From assembly GCA_025529335.1 (NCBI GenBank), contig JAMYHX010000620.1, positions 1-22,928 of the forward strand: a stretch of DNA of 22,928 nucleotides, given 5' to 3'. Position numbers and translations under genes: made by a program. How positions within the stretch are numbered: position 1 is the stretch's first letter; each line of letters begins with the position of its first letter. Below, in pieces: positions 1 to 9,551 of this stretch. This DNA is from Rhizopus sp. PT2906. Its lineage: Eukaryota; Mucoromycota; Mucoromycetes; Mucorales; Rhizopodaceae. Below the pieces are notes generated by a model. That model was not told the DNA's origin. It made no database searches and was given only the letters and a program-made list of their open reading frames with translations.

Positions 1-242
1 GTAGCCTTTGTTGCTACGATGTACTGAGATTAAGCCCTTGTCATTGAATTTGTTCCTGTAAAGGAACTCATTCAACTTTATAAAATAATTTTATTTTTTA
101 TTTTTATTTTATTTTTTTATCTATTTAGTCTCAGGTATGTTGTTCTTATGTAAGAAGGCTTGTTTTTTTCTTTTTTTTTCGCAGGGATTTCCTGTAGAAT
201 TCCCTTTTATAGCCACATATAGATGTATTCGTGACGTTTGAT
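1..242 (+). CDS. Possible 3' end of a gene entering from the left (tentative)
   Basis: A canonical-looking 50-nt intron (135-184, GTATGT at the donor, a long T/C tract and CGCAG at the acceptor) is followed by an 18-codon open frame reading GFPVEFPFIATYRCIRDV with a TGA at 240-242 and AATAAA four bases later. The same close stop-to-AATAAA arrangement is seen at the ISA2-type gene in this window, so this could be a real last exon. The upstream exon is not clear: every frame of 1-134 meets a stop, although an acceptor-like TTTAG at 124-128 could leave only a 6-nt exon before the intron. No protein family was recognised. It could equally be a spliced untranslated region or chance. Confidence 0.25.
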
Positions 243-245
243 ATG

Positions 246-251
246 AATAAA
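246..251 (+). promoter_or_regulatory. AATAAA polyadenylation signal, left-edge gene
   Basis: AATAAA sits just after the TGA of the possible last exon at the left edge. It is the main reason to think a transcript ends here. Confidence 0.35.
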
Positions 252-1979
252 GTCATTTTTACCAACACCATTGTTTCTTTTTTTGAAGATTACTAATATA
301 TATTCATGTCCTTGTTTTGAGTTCACTCATAAATACATGAAGCTTATGTAGACAGGATATACCACTGTGGATCTCTCTCATAATCCTTTAGACTTAAAAA
401 AAATCAACTTGCACTTGCCTCAAATACTTCACTAATTTAGGTGTGTCCGTCCAATGTTAGATGCGTTACTCGTTTACTTCACCTTTTTAATACTGTGATG
501 GTGCGAAATAATGATTACGACAACTCGAGTAATCACCAAGACCGCAGCAAGGATGTAAAAAGGGGAGAGAAAGAGAGAGGATGACTTAATTTTTTTTTTT
601 TTTGATTTCCTGTTATTATCCGCTTGTTTTATATTATCAAAAAGACAGGTCAATATTTTTAGGACTCTTTTATTCGATAATATAAAGCTCCCGTTCAAAG
701 AGTATTTTCAATAAGTTATTGTAGTCAATGATATAAAAGGTTACTGCATAACGTATATCAACATGCTTAGTGAATTTATCTGTGGCTGGTTATGATTCTA
801 CACTCTTGTCAATATCATACTATCTAAGAGACCAATGACTGGGATCTAACTATTAGACTTGTTCTTTAATGTGCTTATTCTATTGTTGGTTGCATCAGTT
901 ACACCCAAGAAGTGAATGATGACATTTATCGTAATGCTCCGATTCGATACATATATATGACTTCTGTAACATAATCGTGCTAATAAAAAATAGGCATATG
1001 CCAATGAGTTTCTACGTAACCTTTTATTGCAGATCACGACAAGGGGGGAGGGCTCATTATTACTGAATGAATTAATCATGTTCGGCGCTCATTGGATACG
1101 ACATATTATACAAGGATAGCATATTTTGTGGTCAATCTATTTTTTTTTTTTCATTCTCTAAAATAGTTTTATACGATAGGACGAAGTATTTATAGAGTAA
1201 ATACAACAATAAACAAAGCACCTCATTGTTAACCATTACCAGAACTAATGAAGCAGCTGCCGTGCTGCATATAAAGTTGTCCATTTGAGCGGCGACATTG
1301 ACATGTTTAGTGAGATAACTTATTATAATTCTCGAGTATAAACTTACAGTAGAGCATACATTCTACTCTCTGCTTCTTTATTGCATCAGATGAAAACACA
1401 CAATAAGATATAAGCCTCAATTCTATAACAGTAGCTACTGACATTTTATAATAACATATCCACATATTCACTATAGTAATATTGATTTCAGCTTCAATAA
1501 CTCATACTCAGATTCTCTCTCATTGAATCTATATTCTTATCCAGATATAAAAATTTCCTCTTCTTCTACAATAAACTCTTTGGTTGAAAGTCATTGATTT
1601 ATTAGTTCCTTTTGTCTGTTTCCACTCGCAATACAGCAAGAATAGTAGCTTACCAGCCATTTGATAGCAACTATAATAGTAGATCTTTTATTTAATTGTA
1701 TTTTCTTTTTGTCTTTATCTCAGAATAAAGATTAGTCTCAAAGAGTACTTCTTTTGTCTTTTGTCTTGTGTCTTATACGCCATTACATAACATAAGCCTT
1801 GCTGTACTTCGCATACATTTTCTCAAATATTTAGAGTTGTTATTATTGTCTGTTTTATCCCGCTTTTATTTTTATATTCGTAAGCGTTTATGTACGCACA
1901 TTGACGTCGTTTATTATCAAGCTCGAGCAAATATGCAGGTAGTACTGCAAAGTGATTTAACCATAGAATTGGTTTTACT
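252..1979. other. AT-rich stretch without a recognisable gene
   Basis: No open frame in this stretch shows a known motif or can be extended through plausible introns. Short frames on both strands are low-complexity or carry no family signature. One - strand reading near 1340-1150 stays open for about 75 codons but has no start codon at its head and no recognisable domain. No tRNA-like or rRNA-like segment, long direct repeat or terminal inverted repeat was noticed by eye. It contrasts with the dense packing from 4019 onward and may be decayed mobile DNA, a non-coding transcript or regulatory DNA. Confidence 0.5.
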
Positions 1980-2226
1980 TCAAAATACGCTTTTCGTCAT
2001 ATAACTACTCACAGTGTTCCTTTCCTTCAAAATAACAGGAAGGACAAATATACATTGTTTATACGCATCTTTATTGTCAACTCTGTTCATATTAGACTCT
2101 CTTCTTGCTCTAATATCAAGCTTAAGACAAAATACGGCATTTCAAATTGTAGTAGCTCTTAAATTTTTCATCAAATGTACGTTCTTCACAAAAAGTATAA
2201 GATTCTCTTATTATTTCTACAAGCAT
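1980..2226 (-). pseudogene. Unidentified decayed reading frame
   Basis: Read on the - strand, 2226-2122 gives an ATG-initiated frame (MLVEIIRESYTFCEERTFDE, continuing to a TAA). A second frame overlapping its end continues with charged, protein-like sequence (DIRARRESNMNRVDNKDAYK and on) to a TGA at 1982-1980. The two pieces would join through one frameshift. No family was recognised. It lies about 210 bp beyond the Fanzor-like remnant on the same strand, so it may be part of the same decayed element, but this is inference; a chance open stretch in AT-rich DNA cannot be ruled out. Confidence 0.25.
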
Positions 2227-2438
2227 TGGCGTATATAGCTTCCAAAAGAAAATATAAAGTAAATATTGCCCAAAAATACACATTTATTTATCGTTAAATT
2301 ATCCGAAAAGCATAATGAGACAAGATGACAGTGAGTGCCGAGTCTTGCAAAGAGAGATGAGCGCTTTTTAAGATAAAATAGTTAGTTATTTGTATTTTAA
2401 CAGCGGGCACCCTTTTATATGCCAAAAGCCAATGGTAA

Positions 2439-3462
2439 CTAAGCATGAATAGATGAGCTGTTAACAGGATTATCAATTAAAGGTTTTCTACTGTCCTTTT
2501 CATTTGCTAAATTATTTCTAGAGAAACGCTCGTACCTCATTAACTTTGATTCAGCCCTTAGATTCATAATATTTCATCTTTATTTCATGCAGTCATGTCC
2601 GTCCAAAACATCGACGTGTCGTTCAAAAATTTAAAAGAATAAGCAAAATAGAAGTTATTATAAGCGATATACGAACTAATGTAATGGTCACTTTAGGTAC
2701 CATACCATCTTCTGGTATAATTAATATTAGAGTATGTTTATCATATATGCATTCACAAGAAAAACTAAAAAAAAAAAAACAATTCTTGTATCGCTCAAGG
2801 TAAAGGCAGCAGCTGGCATCAGGTCGCGTCCCTTTTCTTGACCATTCCATTGTTCTCTTGAGATTACTTGAAATGTTGCCTAACCGACAATACATAGTTA
2901 CTGATAAGACTCGTATCTGTATAAGGAACAGTCCATAGTTCAATCTTACATTAACTGAATCAACTCAAATTTCTTATATTTCTCTAATGCAAATGAGTTT
3001 TTATAAAAGGCGTGTTATACCTTTCGATTATACAAAGCTGCTCTGTGTATTTGCAGATCGTTAATTTGCTTTTTGAATTCATTCATGGCTTCTTTTAAAA
3101 AAGAAATTCAACGTTCATAAACAAAAGTAATTATATGGTTCTTTTGGCTAATAATAAGCAAAAATTGTCCTCTCCTTCGTCCATGCTTCACTAAATATTG
3201 GCCGTATTTCACCATTAGAGTCTAATCACATATTTTCTTTATATTGTACGCTTTTCAACATGATATCTCAAACTTCTATTTGACCTTGTTAAGAATAAAT
3301 TGCTTTTCGTATAAAATAAAAAGAATTCATCCCTGCTTTTATCTTTTTGCTCTCTAATATGTCAAGATTGTAGAGGTTTGTTCTTTTCCTCATTGAATGG
3401 TGTTCTACTTGCTATCAAAAGGCATTATAACCCTAGATCACAACAACCTTGTCTTCATCTGA
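2439..3462 (-). pseudogene. Decayed Fanzor-like (eukaryotic TnpB family) nuclease gene
   Basis: Pieces of a protein on the - strand, broken by stops and frame changes, line up in the order of a Fanzor protein. (1) 3462-3418 reads SDEDKVVVI, stop, GYNAF, where VV(G)IDPG of RuvC-I is expected. (2) 3421-3239 and 3225-3148 are charged segments such as LTRSNRSLRYHVEKR. (3) 3107-2946 reads INDLQIHRAALYNRKV, stop, HAFYKNSFALEKYKKF. (4) 2886-2779 reads LGNISSNLK, then RKGTR, then LYLERYKN, resembling the G(N/D)WS..NLK, GKG.R and VYLIDEY.TS block. (5) 2611-2567 reads MFWTDMTA, stop, NKDEI, resembling W(N)RD..A..N of RuvC-III. (6) 2573-2439 includes MRYERFSRN, resembling the terminal RPERFSR. Spacing from GN to W is about 94 codons, close to that of family members as I recall them. 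No intact frame, active site or zinc finger remains. Family patterns are from memory and no search was run. Confidence 0.45.
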
Positions 3463-4018
3463 CCTTTATTAACAATATCTACATTATTTGTTTTCATTGT
3501 CGTTGGATTTAAGACTGGTATTACATATCCATATCAATTTTTCAGTACAAACCCACTTAAAATTCTTTTTTACGCATTGTAAGAAGCTTCTTGTGCCATT
3601 TGCTTGCAGTCACTCCTTTATTTTCAAGATTTTTTTCTTCACACTTAAAAGAAGGGTAAACGGTAGCCAGATTAGATAATTCAGTTTACCTTTGTTATGC
3701 AGTCCAAGATTTTAAAACTTTTATCTAAACTGTGAGTGTATATGTGTTATCATTTCCTCTTTTATTCATTTCAGTATAATGAAGATCCACAGAGTATCAA
3801 TGTTAAACACTTTTAGCTTCAGTCATCAAAATACTTAAACACACTAAGCAAAGACACATAGGAAGTGTAGCTTGTCTTTAATGTCAGTTTTAACTTGCCA
3901 CTGTTAGCTGTTTTATAAATGCATAATCTAGTCTCCTTTTTAGTGATTAAGTATGGATGTATGAGAAAAGGGAATAGTTTATTCTTTTAGGTTTTTGCCC
4001 TTTGTAAAAAGGGTAGAA
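3463..4018. other. Gap between Fanzor-like remnant and FMP32-type gene
   Basis: This segment would hold the N-terminal half of the - strand Fanzor-like remnant, but only short protein-like scraps are visible (for example NKGVTASKWHKKLLTMRKKE just above 3600, ending in a stop). The last 40 bp carry the 3' flank of the FMP32-type gene. No start codon or promoter of the remnant could be placed. Confidence 0.35.
3978..3983 (-). promoter_or_regulatory. AATAAA polyadenylation signal of the FMP32-type gene
   Basis: AATAAA on the - strand, 36 nt after the TAA at 4019. Position fits a normal cleavage signal. Confidence 0.6.
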
Positions 4019-5059
4019 TTAATAAATAACTTCCATATCTAATGTACCAGCTCTATTGGCTTCTTCTTGTAATCTTTTTCTCTTCCTTTCTTCTTCTAAT
4101 CTAATTCTATCTGCTTTTCTAGCAGTGTACCTTGTCAATAGATATCCTAACGTAGCTATTGTCAGCCCAGCTAAGCAAACACCGGCTAATGATGAAATGA
4201 TAATAGGATCAATATAGGTTATACGTATATCTTAGCACATACTCATTCCTTTCCATATAGTTTCCCACCGAACAGCTTCTATTTCTGTACGAATATCACC
4301 AAGTCTTATTGTAAATTTATTATTTATTTCTTGTATCTTCATATCCATCGTCTTTTGATCCTCTCTTGTCTCGTTCTTTCGATTATTCATATCCATTTGT
4401 ATATCATTTTTCATGGTAGCAACCCCTTCATTGAGTCTCTGCTCTAATATATCCACTTCCCTCGTTAGTAATGTTAATTCAGATTGAAGCATCTGCATGT
4501 CATTTCTCCTGAGCACTTGTATCTCCGTTCTTAACTCTGATAAAGCGGCTTTAAATAAATAGGATTCCTATAAGCAAACAATAAGGGAAATTATGATCAT
4601 AATATGCCTTATATGAAATACATTTTCTAGGTCTGAGGATAGTAAGAGTTGCTGCTTCATTGAGGCCGTACTATAAAACTATGTATATTACACATTTGTT
4701 GTCATTTTATATTATAATTACCATTCTCTTAGACGAAACTTAATGCCTTTCATTATAACCTCAGCTTGTTTTCGGCTGAAGCCTTGACTTTCGAGTTGAG
4801 TCAATAATTTATAAGTGTCGAAATGATGACTTTGTCTAAAAGAAACATTCTTTTTATGTGACATGTCCTCTGCCACAGCATCTAAAGTGGGTGACATGGC
4901 AATCTTTTTGTCATCTTTTTTTTGATCCAGCATGTCAACTGGCCGAGTAGGTTGTGGTGGTGGGAATGGCTTAGAAGGTTCATAAGTCACCATACGCTTG
5001 AGACTAGGTGTTGATCGAGGAATGATCGTCTTTGGACGAATTGAACGAATATAAAACAT
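4019..5059 (-). CDS. DUF1640 coiled-coil mitochondrial protein (FMP32 / MCUR1 family)
   Basis: Four exons: 5059-4722, 4670-4622, 4567-4243, 4185-4019 (introns 51, 51 and 57 nt, all GT..AG), giving 292 residues. The N-terminus is basic and hydroxylated (MFYIRSIRPKTIIPRSTPSL), as expected for mitochondrial import. Residues about 79-111 (HFDTYKLLTQLESQGFSRKQ, then AEVIMKGI) are the DUF1640 signature. Exon 3 encodes a long heptad-rich coiled coil (LQSELTLLTREVDILEQRLN), and exon 4 gives one membrane span (VCLAGLTIATLGYLLTRY, about residues 240-257) and a short basic tail. Family members are inner-membrane proteins: yeast Fmp32 and Put7 relate to mitochondrial proline metabolism or complex IV assembly, and animal MCUR1 to the calcium uniporter. 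Which role applies here cannot be told. The start lies 35 bp beyond the stop of the upstream gene on the same strand. Confidence 0.9.
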
Positions 5060-5090
5060 ATCACAAAGGAAAGAAAGAAAGGGGTCGGAC

Positions 5091-5096
5091 TTTATT
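5091..5096 (-). promoter_or_regulatory. AATAAA overlapping the STIMATE-type stop codon
   Basis: On the - strand the stop and following bases read ACCTAATAAAG, so an AATAAA shares bases with the TAA. If it is used, cleavage 10-30 nt downstream would fall at or next to the start codon of the FMP32-type gene at 5059. Confidence 0.55.
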
Positions 5097-6029
5097 AGGT
5101 TTGTGCAAGGTTTTTAGGTGCAATTTGAAGTAAAGTGGTTTGTTCGATATCATCCTCATATTCACCATCTGAAATAAGTGTATTATCTTCCTCATCCCTT
5201 AATTGTAATGGCCTCGTCTTGTGTTTGACTATGGTATCAACTATCCAAAATTGGATGATATTCATGACTAAAGGGAATCTGTTATATTTACGTATAAAAA
5301 GATTAGAGAAGAATAAACGATCAATATTAAGTCTACGTACATCAGCATAACAAATACAACCTGTATTCGATAATTTCCCATAGTCCATTCAAGAACCCAT
5401 TCACCCAAGCGTTCTAGCCATGGACATAGTCCAAATAGGGCCAAAACAACCACTTTCATTGTTACTAGCGCTAATACATAGATACCTAGTTGTTTACTCC
5501 ATGATTTCATTTGGTCACCATATTCATCACCATAGATACCACTTTCAAATCCCTTTAGTCGATAAAACTCTGTTATTCGCTTAGCCAATGACAGTACTGC
5601 CCAGATCACAAGTACGCCAAAGGTGGTATCGACAAGTATATTTAAAAAGTACCTATATACCTATAAGTTATATCCATAAAATTTTGACAAATTGCTCTTT
5701 TACCAAACACATGGATTTGACTCGGGCTCGCCTTCTAGAGAAGCTCCAAATAAATGGGAAGCGATAACGTTGAGTGAATGAACTATAGCACCCCCGATAA
5801 TCTGCTTGCTCACATCCAGTATCCTAATTCGGGGTTTATAAAGAATATCATGATTACGGTCTTCATCTTATTACCAAACCAGCAATGGCCGTTGTGGTAT
5901 TTCTCTTTGTCGCTTTATTATCAACGTTGAGAATGCCAAACAAGCCAGCATAAGTTGAACGGCTATGGCAAAGGAATCTAATAGTTTACACCCTGAGTTA
6001 TCGTTAGAGTCCAAAAGTTGAATATCCAT
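5095..6029 (-). CDS. STIMATE / TMEM110-type multi-pass membrane protein
   Basis: Four exons: 6029-5875, 5823-5704, 5652-5341, 5278-5095 (introns 51, 51 and 62 nt), 256 residues. The sequence matches the fungal 'vacuolar membrane protein' family related to human STIMATE (TMEM110): CKLLDSFAIAVQLMLACLAF near the N-terminus, VWILDVSKQIIGGAIVHSLN at the first junction, WYFLNILVDTTFGVLVIWA, then YGDQMKSWSKQLGIYVLALV, and FPLVMNIIQFWIVD before an acidic cytosolic-looking tail. At least four hydrophobic spans are visible. Human STIMATE is an ER protein that promotes STIM1 activation at ER-plasma membrane junctions; the function in fungi is not established. The ATG at 6029 is chosen because it starts just before the conserved part; an in-frame ATG at 6104 would add 25 residues of AT-rich, leader-like sequence. 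It shares a 375-bp divergent promoter with PWP1. Confidence 0.88.
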
Positions 6030-6404
6030 AAGAATAAGAAAAAAGAAAGGATTAAAGTGCATATACATATTATATAGTTGTATACATAAATCAAACTCAG
6101 TCAATAGAGCATATGATGAAAGTAGTGTAGCAATGAGGTAAGCTTTTGAAACTGAAAGTAATGTATGCTTGTTTTATTCTTTTAATAGAAAGTAAAATAG
6201 AGGAGAGAAAGAGTGAGAGGAACAGTCAATATCTTTCAGCACTGACTAAATGTTCCTTTTCTTTCCTAATTTCAGATTAGAACACTGAGACATGAATAAA
6301 AGGAATTGAAGGACTAACAAAATAAACAGTCACATTGGCTGAAGATCACTTAAAACATTGTACTGCTTTTTTTGACAGCTTTTTTTTTTTTATTACAAGT
6401 TACC
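6030..6404. promoter_or_regulatory. Divergent intergenic region, STIMATE-type gene and PWP1
   Basis: 375 bp separate the two start codons, which point away from each other, so both promoters must lie here or overlap. The PWP1 side has a T11 run with a CAG just before it (TTTGACAGC then T-rich) immediately upstream of the ATG. No clear TATA box was identified. Confidence 0.5.
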
Positions 6405-8034
6405 ATGATTTCAGCCATTCATTGGATCAGAAGAGGTGCACCTGCCCAGCATCCTAAAAAATATGATTTAAATGACGAAGAATATGCCAGAGTCAGTAAA
6501 TTGGCAGCAGAGCAATTAGAAGATGCCAAGGAAGAATTAAAGGCTGCAACCGATAATTCTATGGAAGTAGAGTAAGTAGATGGAGTATTGGTCATAGAAA
6601 GTTTATTAATCAAATTGAAGTGATGAAGAAAAGAAAAATAACGATGAATTGGCTTTATACAAGTTGGATGACTATGATACAGAAGTAAAAGCGTCTAATA
6701 AAAGTAAGATCCATAGAAGTAAAGAAAACGTGGTATATTAACATCAAAAAGAGGTCGGCATATTCTCCAACATAAAGGATTTAGCCTATTATGAAAATGA
6801 CCAAGATGATCCATATGTTACCTTGGAGAATGATATGGATGCTGAAGAAGAAGAGAAAGAATTGGAAGTATTACCAACCGATAGTATGCTTTTGGCAGCA
6901 AAAACTGAAGATGACATTTCACAACTGGAAGTCTATGTATATGAAGAATCACAGGAAAATCTCTATGTCCATCATGATATCATGTTACCTTCTTTCCCTC
7001 TTTGTCTCGAATGGTTAGACTTCCATACAAGTGAGGGTAAAGTGAACCCAGAAACATCAGGTAATTATGTGGCCATTGGCACGTTTGATCCTGATATCGA
7101 AATCTGGGACCTTGATACGGTCGATATCATGTATCCTGAGACTATCCTGGGCCACACAGACAAATCAAAGAAACGCTCAAAGAAGCCAAATGCTCACTAT
7201 CATGTCGATGCTATCATGGATCTGGCTTGGAACAAAAATCATAGAAACTTCTTATTGTCTGCTTCAGCGGATGGAACAATTAAACTGTGGGATTTGACCA
7301 CTTCAAAGTGTGTACAGAATTATACTCATCACACTGACAAAGTACAATCTATTGTTTGGCATCCAACAGACTCCACTGTATTTGCTTCTGGTTCTTATGA
7401 TAAAACAGTCTGTGTACTTGATGCTCGTTCTCCTGGTCAAGTTACTAGATGGCGACTGGAAAGTGATGTCGAGTCTATTCGCTGGGATCCCCATCAAACT
7501 TCAAACTTTTATGTTGCTTTAGAAAATGGACTTGTACAATACTTTGATGTTCGCATGGCTAAAGATGGTAAAGGTGGTAAGCCTTTGTTTACACTTCAGG
7601 CCCATGATGACGCAGTAAGTGCCTTTGATATCAATCCTGTGGTGCCTGGATGTATTGCAACAGGCAGTACAGATAAGTATATCAAGGTTTGGAATACAGC
7701 AGATAATAAGCCTAGTATGGTAACAAGTCGAAATTTCGATCTTGGTAGAATTTTCTCTACACAGTTTTGCCCTGATTCACCCTTTCAACTTGCCATTGCT
7801 GGATCTAATGGAAAAATACATATTTGGGATATGTCGAGCAATGCTGGTGTCCGTCAAGCGTTCCAACATCAGGCACTTGCTAGTGTACCAACTGTTGAAG
7901 AAAAGAAGCCTGTGACAACTGCTGAAGATGATGATGAAGAAGATGACGACAACGAAGAAGAAGAGGGTCTTCCTATGGTAGAGAATGATGAAGAAGACGG
8001 AGAAGAAGATGAGGATGATGCTATGGAAGACTAA
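6405..8034 (+). CDS. PWP1: Periodic tryptophan protein 1 (WD40 ribosome-biogenesis factor)
   Basis: Three exons: 6405-6571, 6621-6703, 6752-8034 (introns 49 and 48 nt), 510 residues. The N-terminus MISAIHWIRRGAPAQHPKKY and the block LYKLDDYD, GIFSNIKDLAYYENDQDDPY, LPTDSMLLAAKTEDDISQLE are the PWP1 pattern. WD repeats follow: HVDAIMDLAWN..LWDL (about 234-265), HTDKVQSIVWHP..VLDA (276-307), ESIRWDP..YFDVR (323-350), HDDAVSAFDINP..VWNT (366-397) and IFSTQFCPD..IWDM (415-445). The last 40 residues are a Glu/Asp run, usual for the family. PWP1 proteins act in the nucleolus in rRNA synthesis and large-subunit assembly. The second intron's acceptor (AAAAAG, 6751) is fixed by frame: it gives NKKVGIFSNIKD. 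The start ATG lies directly before the conserved N-terminus. Confidence 0.95.
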
Positions 8035-8047
8035 TAAGCTTTTTGTT

Positions 8048-8058
8048 AATAAAATAAA
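8048..8058 (+). promoter_or_regulatory. Overlapping AATAAA signals of PWP1
   Basis: Two overlapping AATAAA hexamers (8048-8053 and 8053-8058) begin 14 nt after the PWP1 stop. Confidence 0.6.
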
Positions 8059-8183
8059 AAGAAATAATGCTATAGAAGCAAATTTATTGTTTTGGGTGCT
8101 AAGGAAAATTTTTTATCCGTAAATCCTCGGATGACTGCGTGAGACTTTTTTCTGTTTCTTTAGTAAACTTATAGACATTAGAA

Positions 8184-8795
8184 ATGCTGCGACATTTACA
8201 AAGAGGAACCTGTGTAAAATATAATACATTGATTCGACCAAAGTTAGCTATAACTTCAAATGGCTTATATAAACAAATGGTCTTTAGTCAGTTACATACC
8301 ACAATATCTAATCCAGTCAAAGTGCATTCAGCGTCTGTGGTGAATGGGTTAGGAATAACTGAGAAAGCGGTCAAGGTAAATATTAAAAAGTGGATCTAAT
8401 AAACCGTAACAATAACAATCAATATAGCAATTACAACACATTCAAGAAAAAGAACAAGACAAGGAGCAAATGTTGCGAATCCTGGTTGATTCTGGTGGTT
8501 GTCATGGATACCAAAACAAGTTGGAATTAACAAAAACTGTTGAAGACGATGACATGTAATTTGCAAAATACTACAATGATTGAAAGCATATTGACGTTTT
8601 ACTTGTAGTATTTTTGAGAAAGAGGGGGTTAAAGTAGTTATTGATAGTGTATCATTTCAATTTCTCAGGGGATCAACACTTGATTATGTTCAAGAATTGA
8701 TTGGATCCACCTTCCAAGTGACTAATAACCCAAACGCAAAACATAGTTGTGGCTGTAATATTTCCTATGATATTGACTTGGATAAAATACAGTGA
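8184..8795 (+). CDS. ISA2: A-type iron-sulfur cluster assembly protein, ISA2-like, mitochondrial
   Basis: Three exons: 8184-8375, 8428-8555, 8609-8795 (introns 52 and 53 nt), 168 residues. The first 60 residues are rich in R, K, S, T with few acids (MLRHLQRGTCVKYNTLIRPK), a probable mitochondrial targeting sequence. The A-type domain follows: GLGITEKAVKQLQHIQEKE, LRILVDSGGCHGYQNKLEL, then VKVVIDSVSFQFLRGSTLDY and SCGCNISYDIDL. The three conserved cysteines are C89, C154 and C156. ISA2 works with ISA1 and IBA57 to build [4Fe-4S] clusters in the matrix. The ISA2 rather than ISA1 call rests on the SFxFLRGSTLDYVxELIGS type of sequence. The usual second Gly of CGCG is Asn here. The gene starts 149 bp after PWP1, same strand, with no functional link evident. 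Confidence 0.9.
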
Positions 8796-8800
8796 ATAAA
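8795..8800 (+). promoter_or_regulatory. AATAAA at the ISA2-type stop codon
   Basis: The hexamer shares one base with the TGA (GTGAATAAATAG), so the 3' untranslated region is probably very short. Confidence 0.5.
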
Positions 8801-9551
8801 TAGATGCTTTATGTAGAGTAATCCATCATTTGCAGATTTTCAATGCTTTTTATTTGGGAGAATGGATAATCCCTCTTATTAATATAGCCTATGATTGTGC
8901 GCAGGGAAATCAATACTCATAAGTGGGTGTTTTCCCTTCCTTCAGTAGTTATCAATTATCAATCGTAGGTTTATCTATACACTTTTTTTTTTTTTTTTAA
9001 AAAAAAGCATTAGTACACAATATATAAGATCAATAGTTCTAATGATCTTGATTATTGTTTAAAAGACAGCGTTTAATACATAAAATGAACTTAATATTTG
9101 AGAGAAGAAAAGATAAATGTGGTCAACACTTATAACACGTAACTCATTTACTAAACAGTTCTTTATTTATTCTTTTTGCTTCTAATGGGCTCTCTTTTAT
9201 CATTATTTGTTGTCTGAAATTATCAGTGTGCGAATAGTTTCTAAAAGTGTAAATCAAGTCTCATAACTCTTTTTCTACCCCCACAAACCTTTCTCACTCC
9301 GCTCCCGATAAGGTTGACTTATTGACCTGTTGATTCAATCCCTTTATATAATTGAAAAGTGCCCAAAAGCCCGATTTAGTCCACTTGATCTTGTCGCCGT
9401 CACCCCCAATAAATATAAGCTTTCATCAGGCAAACACTGTATAAAGCAAACGTCATGAAGTCTAAACCCCGGTCTTTTTTGACCCCCGCCCTGAGTGTCT
9501 TATTTACTTTTTTTTTCTATCGTTTTCTTCTTCTTTCTCTTTTAAAAACCG
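8801..9551 (+). promoter_or_regulatory. Long upstream region of the ADP/ATP carrier gene
   Basis: This is the largest gap in the gene-dense part, with no coding frame seen. It contains a T16A8 tract (8983-9006), C-rich patches (CACCCCC at 9401, GACCCCCGCCC near 9480), a TATA-like AATAAATATAAG at 9408-9419 about 135 bp before the ATG, and a pyrimidine tract (about 9505-9545) just before the start. TATA-like box plus CT-rich tract is the usual layout of highly expressed fungal housekeeping genes. The exact control sites are inference. Confidence 0.5.
8983..9006. repeat. T16A8 homopolymer block
   Basis: Sixteen T followed by eight A in the intergenic region before the ADP/ATP carrier gene. It could form a small hairpin or exclude nucleosomes; no further function is visible. 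Confidence 0.85.

Noticed and set aside
1768..2238. Two + strand open frames of 78 and 74 codons
   Set aside because: Hydrophobic Leu/Phe/Ile-rich readings of AT-rich DNA without proper ATG context or motifs; the opposite strand gives the more protein-like reading.
2294..2476. A 60-codon - strand frame
   Set aside because: It overlaps the tail of the Fanzor-like remnant in another frame and shows no motif; the frame with RYERFSRN is preferred.
4186..4242. Reading through this stretch as coding (YIDPIIISSLAGVCLAG) in the FMP32-type gene
   Set aside because: It is a 57-nt GT..AG intron; the in-frame reading before it hits a stop (GMSMC then TAA-type end), while splicing gives GMTGVCLAGLTIATLGYLL in frame with the membrane span.
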